47,917 nt of DNA from Candidatus Borrarchaeum yapensis (lineage in GTDB: Archaea; Asgardarchaeota; Sifarchaeia; Borrarchaeales; Borrarchaeaceae), in contig JAEOSF010000002.1 in NCBI GenBank assembly GCA_016840515.1, positions 1 to 47,917 of the forward strand, read 5' to 3'. Below, piece after piece: positions 8,841-17,919 of the stretch. The notes under the pieces were generated by a model. The model did not search any database and had not been told where the DNA came from. It saw only the letters and a list, made by a program, of their open reading frames with translations. The number at the start of each line of letters is the position of its first letter. Within the stretch, counting starts at the first letter, position 1. The position numbers and the translations under genes are program-made.

Positions 8841-11800
8841 ATGCTTAATGCAGAAGAAGTGTACGAATTAATCGGGCTCAATGAAATTGAAAGAAAAATT
8901 TACGAAACAATCGTTGGTTTAGGAGCGAAAACATTAGAGGAATTAGTCCACTACACAGGAGACCCTCTTCCAGAAATACAAAGTAATTTGATCGCACTTG
9001 AACAGAAAGGGCTAATTCGTCGGATTCCAGGTAAAGTAGATATTCTAGTAGCTATGGAACCACGAATCGTTTTAAGCGAAAAAGTCGAAGAAGATCTCAC
9101 GCAACGGTTGTCGAATGTACGCGACGAGATAACAACTAAATGGAATGAAGTCAAGAACGCGTTGTCATCTCAACTTCAAGGATTCAAGGAATCTACATCC
9201 GCAGTAATTAATGAACATCTTGAAGAATTCAAGAAAAATGTTGATGTAACCAAAGAACAAATTGATTCAATTTCAAAGGATTTCGGCGAACACGTCAAAT
9301 CTGATGCTGACCAAAATAGAGATACAATAACCATCACCTTAAAAGATAATTATGCCGCGTTTGAAGAAACATTGACCGGACTTAAAGATACATTATTTGA
9401 TGCATTAGATAATACTTCAAACGAATTTGAAGTCGAAATGCAGACACTAAACGAACAATTGGCAGAAGCAATTAGAGAACAAATAAATGATTGGAGAGCA
9501 AACGTTACACGCTATCAAGAAAAGAGCGAACAGCTTCTTGAAAGTACTGAGGAGACAGATGCAGAGGATGTTGAGAAATTTAAGAAAGATGCTAGTGAAA
9601 CGCTGACTAACCTAACTCAGGTTTATACAACTGGATTTACGGATGCTAAAGAAAAAACAGAAGGCATTACAATTTCATCTATTGACGCATTTAAGGAAAA
9701 ACTCAATGCACTTCTTTCTAATATTTCTAATACATTTAATGAGCAGCTCCAAAATATAGATACTAAACTAATGACCTTCAAAGATGAAAGCAGTGGCATG
9801 TTAAAAATTTCACTCGCTGAAGTTAAGGCTGTTATTGAGGACCTAAAGAAAAAAAATATGGAAATTATAAATAAAACGAAAGAAGGAATATCATCTTTTG
9901 CTGAAATAATCAAAACAAAAATCGAAGATGCTGGAAATACTGTAACTTCACTTGATCAAGGACTAAAAACGCAGATTGAAGCGTTTAATAAACAAGTAGA
10001 CACATTTGTAGATACGGAGAAAGACGATATTGTTGCAAAGATGAACCAGTTAAAGGAGGAAATTAGTGAAAACCTTACCAAAATGTTAACTGAGATAAGT
10101 TCACTAAAAAGTGATTTTGATGGTCTCTTGAAGTCACATGCCTCAAACGTGGAAACAATGCAAAAAGAGCTTTTAGATGAGGTTTCACAAACAATTAAAG
10201 ATGCGAAAAGTAAGGTAAACGAACTTGTTGGACAATCGATGGAGCAACTATTAGAAGAATTCTTTGAAGGTAGCACTCGTTTACAGGAAAAATTTAGTAC
10301 GCTTGCATATGAGTTATCAGATATTGTGAATAATAGTATTGTTTCTACGAACGTACTTATTGAAAATTCTGTTAATGACGCTACGAGGTTAACAGAAGAG
10401 AACCAGGAAAAAATAACCACAGAAATTAAAGCAAACATAGAATTAATCTCTCAAACTTTAGAAGAAAGTGAAAAAAAGGATGCTGACCTGTTAACAAAAA
10501 CAACTGATCAACTTAAAGATGCTATTTCACAAGTTAAAGATGCTAATCAAACTATAGTTAAAGAAATTGATGAAGCACTCTCAGAAATGATCACCAAAGC
10601 GAATACAACGATAGATACGACAAAAGAACAAATTAAAGAACAATTCAATATAGAACACGGAAAACTAAAAGAATCAAATGAAAAGACCCAGACAGATCTT
10701 TTAGAGATGTTCTCGGTTAGCAATAAAAATATGGACAAGCAGTTCACAGATTTAAAAGAAAAAACTGCGGTCCATATTGAGGAAACCTCTCAAAATGTGC
10801 TTAAACAACTGGAGGAGTCAAAAAAGCAAAATACGGAACTTATGAAAACGTTCATCGACAATGTGCTCACAGAAAGCATGGGAATAAGAGATGATGTGCC
10901 AAATGTCATCGAGAAAGAGTTAGAGGAGCATAAGGATCGAATAAGTCAACTTGACATACGCTTCGCGGATACTTCTGGACGACTCTTGTCTATCGTTGAA
11001 GTTTTAAAAACGAAGACCGAAGAAAAAGCCAGCAGTTTGTTCGGCTTGCGCAAGGCAGGATTAGAGGAATTTATGGATCAATTGGCATCAATGGAGGGAG
11101 AATTGCAGTCATTGAGAGCACAGGTCAGAGATGTAATAAACACGAATACCGAAGCGTATGAGGTGGGAGTATCATCCCTATTGGATAATATTAGCCGAAA
11201 TATGACATACAGAGTGGAAACCATAGAAAAAGACGCCGAATCCAATTTTGAAAAAATGAACACAACCTATGAAACAATCGTTTCAAACTTTGCATCTAAC
11301 TTCCAAGGTGCTTTTCAAAAAGAGATAGAGAATGCGTTAGAACGCTTCATTAATGATTTAAAAACCAATAATTCAGAGGCTAAAGAATCTGTTGTGCTCA
11401 GATTGGAAGAAAACAAAGAAGCGATCAATGAAATGACCTATACTGCTGGAAAAGTACTCACCGAGAAACTTAATGAGGCTAAAACAGCTTTTGAAGAAAT
11501 TCAAAAAACAGCTGCTATAAACACCAAGAGTTTAGAAAAGGCTGGAAAACAAATAGATTTGCAATTACAGTCAAATATGAATGAAAGGAAGGAACTTATG
11601 ACTAGTTTATGCGATACTCTCACTAAAATCCTCGAAAATCAACGAGACGCGAATCAAGAATCCAGTAGTAGTTGGGTAGAACAATTCAATGAGTCATTTT
11701 CTCAATATGAAGAAAAGATTGTATCGACTTTGATACAACATAAAATGAATACAACTACAAGAACCATTGAAGAGATAACTGCGCAGGATTCGTTGCTCAA

Positions 11801-13439
11801 TACGATAAAAACAGATGTTGAGTCTCTAGCAAACTCTCTTAAGGAGATAAATGAAAGCAATTTAAATTCTCTACAAGAGAATACAAATACGATTCTAAAC
11901 GAAAAGGGAGCAGAGATAGAACGCAATAACTTAGCGTTACAAGAAAAAGCTGAAGGCGAAATTAATACAAGAAAAACGGAAACTGAACAATCTGTTGAAA
12001 CTTTAATTGAAAAAATAACTGAGGAAAAGATAGGTGCTTCGACATCACATCTGATGGAGTTGAAACAGAATCTATCGGATATTGTATTGAATGTACTTGA
12101 AGAAACTATACAAAAAGTATCGGGATTTAATTCAACACTTAATACCAAACTTTCAGAGACAGAAGATATGTTAAACAAGCTCTCAGGGACATTAGATGAA
12201 TCAGCTTCAACTTTGGCTAAACTTGACTCGAATATTATACAAAAGTTTGAACCTCAAGCAAAAGCCCTACTTGAAAAGTTAGAAAAAACTACAGAAGGAG
12301 CCACGGAACTTAAAGAGGTTACAACAGAACTTGATAAACTTTCAGTTAGTGTAAATGAGAAGGTCAAAGAAGCAGATTCCGAGATCTCTGCCATCAAAAA
12401 GACCATTTTTGACGTTTTAGAGGAGAAAGAGGGTATAATTACTCAAGATATTGAGATAATACTAACTAAATTCGATGAGATATTGGATCAAGCGAATACA
12501 TCCGTAAAACAAAAGGTAGGCGAATTAAAAAGCGCACTTGTAACCAGCGGGAAGGATTATCTAGCAAAATTTGACACTCGACTGGAGCAGATAATCACAA
12601 GATTGGATCAACTCTTATCAAGACCCTCAACAACGATCCTTGAAGGAACAGTTGATTTTAAGGGATCCTTCTCAAATTTACTCTCTGTACAAACTACAAA
12701 ATACCGCGAGAACATATATAGTAGTATTGATAAAATTAATGAATTTCTGGAGAATTTAGGCATAGAAGTCGAAACAGCAACAAAACAACTTAATGAAAAA
12801 TTATCTGAGACAACTTCTTCACAAATTCAGAACTATAAAGGCACTGTAGTTACCCACAAAGATGAACTGCTCCAAATAGTCACTAGTCGAGTCGAAGGGA
12901 TCGAAAAAGAATTAACTGATGTAGTCAATGTAATCCCGTCTGAACTAGAAGCTGCTGTAGCCGCAAGCAATAAGGCAGCCCGTGTGCTAGGAACAATTCA
13001 AAAACTTTCGAGAAAAGCAGAACCTTTACCAATTGAACAGACATACCGGGTTGTTGGGGATGCAAATATCCTTTTCAATATAAAGGCTATTATCGACCGA
13101 ACGAAAGCAAATCTCGTTTTAATAACGCCAAAATTTGAAGACGTACCAGTCGATTCTTTATCAACCATTAAAAAAACGATACGTGTCACGTGCGTCACAG
13201 AACTAGCTGAAGCAAATATGAAAGATGCAGGGCAACTTCAAGAGCGTGGAAATGTCCGCTTCAGAAACTATCCTGATCCGAAGATCTACGTAATTTCGCG
13301 AGATAGCGAAGAAGTTCTTATAGCTCCAGCAGTAAAAGGAAGAGATCTAACGGGAATCCTGTCGACAAATGACCATTTAATAGAACTGATAAATAGTGAG
13401 CTATTATCGGGATACACCGCGAAAAGTAAGGCGATTTAG
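8841..13439 (+). CDS. Giant coiled-coil protein with split TrmB-type end domains
   Basis: The protein has 1532 residues. The first ~75 form a TrmB-type winged helix (LNEIERKIYETIVGLGAKT ... LIALEQKGLIRRIPGK). Residues of about 80-1390 are coiled coil. The last ~137 (from about 1396, YRVVGDANILFNIKAIIDRT, NLVLITPKF, IRVTCVTEL, KIYVISRDSEEVLIAP) look like the PLD-fold effector domain that follows the helix-turn-helix in TrmB-family regulators. The two halves of a regulator are therefore separated by an SMC-length rod, and folding the rod could bring them together (inference). The start follows GAGGTGATTGGATA, 14 nt after the preceding gene, in the same operon. Clusters of antisense open frames inside it are composition artefacts. 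Confidence 0.75.
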   Translation: MLNAEEVYELIGLNEIERKIYETIVGLGAKTLEELVHYTGDPLPEIQSNLIALEQKGLIRRIPGKVDILVAMEPRIVLSEKVEEDLTQRLSNVRDEITTKWNEVKNALSSQLQGFKESTSAVINEHLEEFKKNVDVTKEQIDSISKDFGEHVKSDADQNRDTITITLKDNYAAFEETLTGLKDTLFDALDNTSNEFEVEMQTLNEQLAEAIREQINDWRANVTRYQEKSEQLLESTEETDAEDVEKFKKDASETLTNLTQVYTTGFTDAKEKTEGITISSIDAFKEKLNALLSNISNTFNEQLQNIDTKLMTFKDESSGMLKISLAEVKAVIEDLKKKNMEIINKTKEGISSFAEIIKTKIEDAGNTVTSLDQGLKTQIEAFNKQVDTFVDTEKDDIVAKMNQLKEEISENLTKMLTEISSLKSDFDGLLKSHASNVETMQKELLDEVSQTIKDAKSKVNELVGQSMEQLLEEFFEGSTRLQEKFSTLAYELSDIVNNSIVSTNVLIENSVNDATRLTEENQEKITTEIKANIELISQTLEESEKKDADLLTKTTDQLKDAISQVKDANQTIVKEIDEALSEMITKANTTIDTTKEQIKEQFNIEHGKLKESNEKTQTDLLEMFSVSNKNMDKQFTDLKEKTAVHIEETSQNVLKQLEESKKQNTELMKTFIDNVLTESMGIRDDVPNVIEKELEEHKDRISQLDIRFADTSGRLLSIVEVLKTKTEEKASSLFGLRKAGLEEFMDQLASMEGELQSLRAQVRDVINTNTEAYEVGVSSLLDNISRNMTYRVETIEKDAESNFEKMNTTYETIVSNFASNFQGAFQKEIENALERFINDLKTNNSEAKESVVLRLEENKEAINEMTYTAGKVLTEKLNEAKTAFEEIQKTAAINTKSLEKAGKQIDLQLQSNMNERKELMTSLCDTLTKILENQRDANQESSSSWVEQFNESFSQYEEKIVSTLIQHKMNTTTRTIEEITAQDSLLNTIKTDVESLANSLKEINESNLNSLQENTNTILNEKGAEIERNNLALQEKAEGEINTRKTETEQSVETLIEKITEEKIGASTSHLMELKQNLSDIVLNVLEETIQKVSGFNSTLNTKLSETEDMLNKLSGTLDESASTLAKLDSNIIQKFEPQAKALLEKLEKTTEGATELKEVTTELDKLSVSVNEKVKEADSEISAIKKTIFDVLEEKEGIITQDIEIILTKFDEILDQANTSVKQKVGELKSALVTSGKDYLAKFDTRLEQIITRLDQLLSRPSTTILEGTVDFKGSFSNLLSVQTTKYRENIYSSIDKINEFLENLGIEVETATKQLNEKLSETTSSQIQNYKGTVVTHKDELLQIVTSRVEGIEKELTDVVNVIPSELEAAVAASNKAARVLGTIQKLSRKAEPLPIEQTYRVVGDANILFNIKAIIDRTKANLVLITPKFEDVPVDSLSTIKKTIRVTCVTELAEANMKDAGQLQERGNVRFRNYPDPKIYVISRDSEEVLIAPAVKGRDLTGILSTNDHLIELINSELLSGYTAKSKAI

Positions 13440-13449
13440 GAACACAACA

Positions 13450-13469
13450 GTCTTTTCTCCATTTTTTTT
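13450..13469 (+). terminator. Oligo-T terminator of the ATPase/coiled-coil operon
   Basis: A T8 run at 13462-13469 follows the stop of the giant coiled-coil gene by about 20 nt, with 150 nt of AT-rich sequence before the next gene. This suggests the membrane-protein gene downstream has its own promoter. Confidence 0.45.
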
Positions 13470-13617
13470 GAACTTCACTCATCTTTTTAACTTAGTAGTG
13501 CTTATTCATTACAGCCCGAAGAATATGAAATATAAGTAGATATTGGAAATACTGGGAAATACGAAATATTTGAAAATTAGACTTCTATAAACTTTTCAAT
13601 GATTACGAAATTCGAGG

Positions 13618-14778
13618 ATGACAGGAATGGCATTTCAATCAAAGGAAAAAGAAACTGAGATCATCCCACGATATAATCCAATAATTACAACAATTTTAGC
13701 TTTCGCGTTTACATTCGCTTTATCGCTTTTTATTTGGTGGCTTTTTATCGATCCCGAAGGCGAGTTTTTTATTTGGAGAACTTTCCGTTTGTATGAAGAG
13801 GCTTCAACTGATCTTGTTCTCAACTATATCTTTATATTTATTTTATCAATGATCTTATATCTTCAATTTATTGACCCAGAGATGGAATTTAAAGAGTTTC
13901 TAAAGACTAAAATAAAAATAACAGACAAAGAGACAGGATTAGCTCTTCTCATATTAAATATTGCAATTATGTTTGTAATAATTGCATATATTACATTAGT
14001 ATGGGGTGAAATTAACTCGCTTTTTAATCGAGTCAAAGATACTTCTTTATTTTTCATATCATCGACAGGCATTTTCATCTATTTATTGTGGTCGTTTTTT
14101 TGGGGACATTGGCCTTTAAACGAGCTTAATAAATACAAAATAAGAGTTCTTGAGTTTATATGGTGCACTTTTCTTCTAGTTTTAACCTATGCTTGGTTTG
14201 TTCTCCCAGCACAAATCGCAAATGGCGGATTTAAACAAGTTATAAGTCTTAACGCCTTTATTGGGTATCTTTACAGCGTTCTAGCAGTTACACTGCTTTT
14301 AGGTATACTATGGGAGAATTGGCCAATTGAGAGAATAAAAAACCAACCCTATCAAGGGGTATTAGCAAGTTTAATTTGCCTAATTGGTGGTTATGTTTTC
14401 TATGCAATTCTTGCATTAGCGTCTACCCAATCTTGGTTTTTGTGGGAAAACCCTGGTGGCGATTGGTATCTAAGAAACGCTGCAAACTTTTCTATTTTTG
14501 CAGCTTCGTGGGTTTATTTCTGGACTTTCTACTGTGGTAATTGGCCTCACGAATATGATAAACGATTTAATATCTTTATGAGAACTCTTTTGGTTTTTAT
14601 ATTAGCGCTTTTGAGTTATTATGTATATTACATTTATTTAGGCGGCATTATCCTTAATGAAAGTGATCATTTTTACAATAAAATCCCGTTCATGTTTCAA
14701 GGACTTTGGTTGGTAATTTTGATGGTATATGATAAATTTTTCGAGAGAATTGGCCTCTGGAAAAAGCTTTTGGGGTGA
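13618..14778 (+). CDS. Polytopic membrane protein with repeated W-x-x-WP motif
   Basis: This is an integral membrane protein of about 386 residues with roughly ten hydrophobic helices. A motif recurs at membrane exits: FWGHWPLNEL, LWENWPIERI and FYCGNWPHEY, so the protein was probably built from repeated two- to three-helix units. Acidic/aromatic IDPEGEFF and IDPEMEFKEF may be a diverged version near the N-terminus. I do not recognise the family; a transporter or membrane-anchored sensor would fit. The likely start is the ATG at 13627 (MAFQSKEKE), with GAGG at 13614-13617 at proper spacing; the ATG at 13618 touches that Shine-Dalgarno sequence. It lies downstream of the coiled-coil operon in the same direction but is probably separately transcribed. 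Confidence 0.65.
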   Translation: MTGMAFQSKEKETEIIPRYNPIITTILAFAFTFALSLFIWWLFIDPEGEFFIWRTFRLYEEASTDLVLNYIFIFILSMILYLQFIDPEMEFKEFLKTKIKITDKETGLALLILNIAIMFVIIAYITLVWGEINSLFNRVKDTSLFFISSTGIFIYLLWSFFWGHWPLNELNKYKIRVLEFIWCTFLLVLTYAWFVLPAQIANGGFKQVISLNAFIGYLYSVLAVTLLLGILWENWPIERIKNQPYQGVLASLICLIGGYVFYAILALASTQSWFLWENPGGDWYLRNAANFSIFAASWVYFWTFYCGNWPHEYDKRFNIFMRTLLVFILALLSYYVYYIYLGGIILNESDHFYNKIPFMFQGLWLVILMVYDKFFERIGLWKKLLG

Positions 14779-14912
14779 AGTCAGCGAAATAAAATACAAA
14801 ATAGTAGTTCTTAACCTCTTTCTAGAAGATTTTCTAATCGAACTGTTCGCTTTGATACACCGACTAAATCAAACACTCACTATCTTTAATAAAAGGAAAG
14901 GAAAAGGCGGAG

Positions 14913-16934
14913 TTAAGTTTCCTCTTCTTCTAGTTCTTTGCTCCATTCTCCTTCAATTAATATTGGAGTTTCTTTACCATCACCCGCTAACGCTGTGAGG
15001 GTTAATTTTTGATTATATCCTGCAACGGCATCCCAATGATACAAAGTAGCCCTATCGGGTTCATACCCAGATCCTAGTGCAAGATGTATAGTCCGATCTG
15101 CCTTCTCTGCTTCTATCAGGAAACTACTGGGCAGTTGGGCATTAGGATTCGTGCCAATACCTAACTCACCGATTCGATCGAAATTATCTTTGTACAATTG
15201 CAGAACTTCATTTGGTAATGCCTGTTTTTCTTCTAAATGAGTGAGTCTTTGCTTAACCTTTTCTTTTTCATTTAAAAGTATATTTAGGACCTGTTGATTT
15301 CCTGTTATCTCTGTATAACGTCCATTTTCAATTTTTATAATGAGAGGTGACTCAAGGGTATAGCTTTGGTCAATAGATATAGTTTCGTCCACAACAAAAG
15401 TTCCATCTACAGATTCGGGAGTTAAATAGACTTCTCCGCCTGGAAAGTTTGCAAACAATCCAGGCCATATCGCCTCACAGTCGCTGGTCCTTAGTAATCT
15501 TCTACCAAGAGATATTATCAGGTTTGTAGCGATACCATCGATTGATTTCCCAACCACCTTGATTTTTTCTGCTTTGTCAAGAATGTCTTTGACACGTTGA
15601 TTTTTCTTCCGCATTTCTTTGTAATCAATTCCGCATACGCGCAAAAAAGTTGAAATCGGCAAAATCTCCTGCAAGCCTAGTCTTATCAAAGGATCACGAT
15701 CATCATGTTCTTTCTGAGGATACCAATCAAGTTTAGATAACAACTGGAGAGCACTTGTCCATTTTGTTTTCAAATTCGGTGTGGGATAGCCAACAATCTC
15801 GCCGAAAATGTCTTTTCCGAAGCTGCCTTCGCCTTTAAACATAAAAATCGCATGTGGAAGAGATAGATCACCTGCCTTGTACCTCATGCCCGCCTCCCCA
15901 GAGAATATCCGATACCGCTTAAATGGATTGTCAGGGACATGTTTTGAGAGCTCTATTCCCCAAAATGCTTGAATTGTGGACCAAATTTCATCAGCAACAT
16001 CATTGAGATGCTCTTTTGTGTTAATTATTAAGATACTCGCGATTCTGCCTTTTTTATACGCTATATCCTCATATTTGAAGGCTTGGATGTACGCCTGAAG
16101 GTAATCCTCTTTTGGTTTTTTGCGACGTTTTTCGGGAGGAATATTTGGAAGGATTAGGAGAGTATCACCGCCTCTTGGAAGATTAAATCCTGTTTTTATG
16201 ATCTCAAAACAAACGTTTTCTAAATCTTCTTCTACGCTTGATAAAGTGACCCACGAATCGGCGTCATCTACCTTTAGTATAATTTCTGGAGAGCCTCGAA
16301 TCGATATAAACTTATCATCATCAAATTTTAGGATAATGTCGGGAGGTTTGACAAAGGTTTCAAAAGGTTGTTCATCCTTTTCTTCAAAACGTCTATTAAT
16401 TAACTCTATAACCTTTCCGAATTTGCGCTCATATTCATACTCATATTTGCCTCCCGCACGTACGCTTTCATATTTATCGAATAGTTTCCAGACATATTCG
16501 AGAAGGATATATACTCTGTCGGATTCAAGGTCTATTTCTGGGCCTCCTTCGCCGTAACCAAACATTCCAGCAACCATTGATATATCTGCACCGCTTAAAT
16601 CACGCATATGCGTAGCAACGTCAGTGCCAAAACGTTCAGAATACTTCTCGTAGAGGGGGTCCTGATGTATGCCGCCACGTTCTTTCATTTTTACTACTTT
16701 CTCTTCTTTTGACTCCGGTATACGGACGGTCTTTAAATTTGTCCTCAAACCGCACTTATTGAGTGCTTCAACTAAAGGAATACTTGAAAAAAATCCTTTA
16801 AATGACTGGACTGGTAACTTTATCACAACATAACGGTTCTCACTAGGTTTAATACTAGTTTTTTCGAATTCAGAAACAAATTGTTCAACTATTTGTTCAT
16901 AGCGATCCATATCAATTATTTCACGAAAACTCAT
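14913..16934 (-). CDS. Large M29-like metallopeptidase-related protein
   Basis: The last ~180 residues match the catalytic core of family M29 (AmpS/AmpT aminopeptidases). Expected metal ligands and neighbours are visible: E501 in FPGGEVYLTP, E590 in GELGIG, H617 and Y624 in IHLALGSGY, and H633/D635 in HWD. M29 enzymes are about 410 residues, whereas this protein has 673; the extra N-terminal part (about 1-300, mixed alpha/beta) has no motif I can name. Retained ligands suggest an active exopeptidase, although the long extension could give a different substrate or assembly. It begins with ATG behind AAAGAGGTAATAAG. The 139-residue gene upstream is on the same strand, 54 nt away, and probably in the same operon. 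Confidence 0.65.
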   Translation of the reverse strand: MSFREIIDMDRYEQIVEQFVSEFEKTSIKPSENRYVVIKLPVQSFKGFFSSIPLVEALNKCGLRTNLKTVRIPESKEEKVVKMKERGGIHQDPLYEKYSERFGTDVATHMRDLSGADISMVAGMFGYGEGGPEIDLESDRVYILLEYVWKLFDKYESVRAGGKYEYEYERKFGKVIELINRRFEEKDEQPFETFVKPPDIILKFDDDKFISIRGSPEIILKVDDADSWVTLSSVEEDLENVCFEIIKTGFNLPRGGDTLLILPNIPPEKRRKKPKEDYLQAYIQAFKYEDIAYKKGRIASILIINTKEHLNDVADEIWSTIQAFWGIELSKHVPDNPFKRYRIFSGEAGMRYKAGDLSLPHAIFMFKGEGSFGKDIFGEIVGYPTPNLKTKWTSALQLLSKLDWYPQKEHDDRDPLIRLGLQEILPISTFLRVCGIDYKEMRKKNQRVKDILDKAEKIKVVGKSIDGIATNLIISLGRRLLRTSDCEAIWPGLFANFPGGEVYLTPESVDGTFVVDETISIDQSYTLESPLIIKIENGRYTEITGNQQVLNILLNEKEKVKQRLTHLEEKQALPNEVLQLYKDNFDRIGELGIGTNPNAQLPSSFLIEAEKADRTIHLALGSGYEPDRATLYHWDAVAGYNQKLTLTALAGDGKETPILIEGEWSKELEEEET

Positions 16935-16988
16935 CTTATTACCTCTTTTAAAAACGAATCAGACCATTAAACTAACAAATTTAAAACA

Positions 16989-17408
16989 TTAAAACTGATA
17001 ACGAGCTCCAGATTCCTTAAAGGCAAGAGAATGCTCCATACCGCTTCCAAATGCGAATAAAGACATCGACACATCTATAGCAAGATTTGAGACGGGTTTT
17101 CCAATCTTATTGAAATGTCTTTCAACAGTTGAAACCAGTTCGCCACTTTTATTACCAAACTCTTCAGCATCTTTTGATTCGCAAGCCAGATCAATTACTT
17201 GGCCTACATATGTTTTAATGAACTCTTCTATAACCTGATTCACATCTAAACCCTTGATATGTGGGCGAATCATCCTGTCACGTTCAGCAAGGCTCCGAAT
17301 CTCTTTCTCAAGTGCATCTTTTCTACTTTTTACGTATGAAACAGCCTGTTCAAGTATTTTATCCTTGTTTTGTACCATATCATCATGTCTCCAACCTAGA
17401 CCAAACAT
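16989..17408 (-). CDS. Small helical protein upstream of the M29-like gene
   Basis: The protein has 139 residues and is mainly helical, with a charged N-terminal half (KSRKDALEKEIRSLAERDRMIRPHIKG) and a more hydrophobic end (LAIDVSMSLFAFGSGMEHSLAF). No cysteine pair, nucleotide motif or clear transmembrane helix is present. The start ATG is preceded by GGGGTG. It lies 54 nt upstream of the M29-like gene on the same strand, so a joint role such as adaptor or inhibitor is possible, but no function is claimed. Confidence 0.55.
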   Translation of the reverse strand: MFGLGWRHDDMVQNKDKILEQAVSYVKSRKDALEKEIRSLAERDRMIRPHIKGLDVNQVIEEFIKTYVGQVIDLACESKDAEEFGNKSGELVSTVERHFNKIGKPVSNLAIDVSMSLFAFGSGMEHSLAFKESGARYQF

Positions 17409-17919
17409 TTCAGCACCCCAATTAATTCTAATATTCTCAAAAAAGCTTTTATGGATAGATGCTTCTAATGGTTTAATGAAACTTATGTAATACGGAAGTT
17501 AACCAAAGTCTCTCCGCTGACATTATAAATGTTCCCATGCATCCATCTGTAGAACGATCAATGCTCATTTGAGATTAAAGGTGTGACAAAAATATATGCT
17601 AAGGAGATAACTTCTTAGTTCACGCAAAATACAAAAAACAGCGATAAATGTTAATTGTGAAAATTTCTGACTAGATGTGCATATTATTCAAGTTACTTCC
17701 TCCATTCGAAGTGAAACGAATGAAAAAGGAACTATAGAATTCAGGGCTTTTAGTAAATTGGGAATCTCTTTTTTACAAAACTCTAGAAAATGTTGAGTAT
17801 TTTATCTCAAAATTTTTATAGCAGTTCAAGAGTTAATAGCCCAGCAATATTCTTCATATTGAGAAAAGACACAACGACACATGTGGCGCATGTTTGTCTA
17901 AAAAATACATATTCAAAAG
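17409..17919. other. 511-bp AT-rich intergenic region
   Basis: This divergent region lies between the small helical protein (minus) and the MglA-type GTPase (plus). I see no convincing gene, tRNA or repeat array in it. A TATA-like AATTTTTATAGC at about 17811-17822 and an imperfect inverted repeat (GACACATG around 17876, CATGTTTGTC around 17889) are possible promoter elements for the GTPase gene. Its length could also hide a small RNA, which cannot be judged by eye. Confidence 0.4.

Noticed and set aside
9623..12178. Long open frames on the minus strand inside the giant coiled-coil gene
   Set aside because: They are antisense to a Glu/Lys/Thr-rich coding sequence, are Ser/Phe/Val-rich shadows, have no Shine-Dalgarno sequence and resemble no protein.
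14729..14998. An 89-codon plus-strand frame between the membrane protein and the M29-like gene
   Set aside because: It overlaps the ends of both genes and has low-complexity hydrophobic composition; no ribosome site precedes it.
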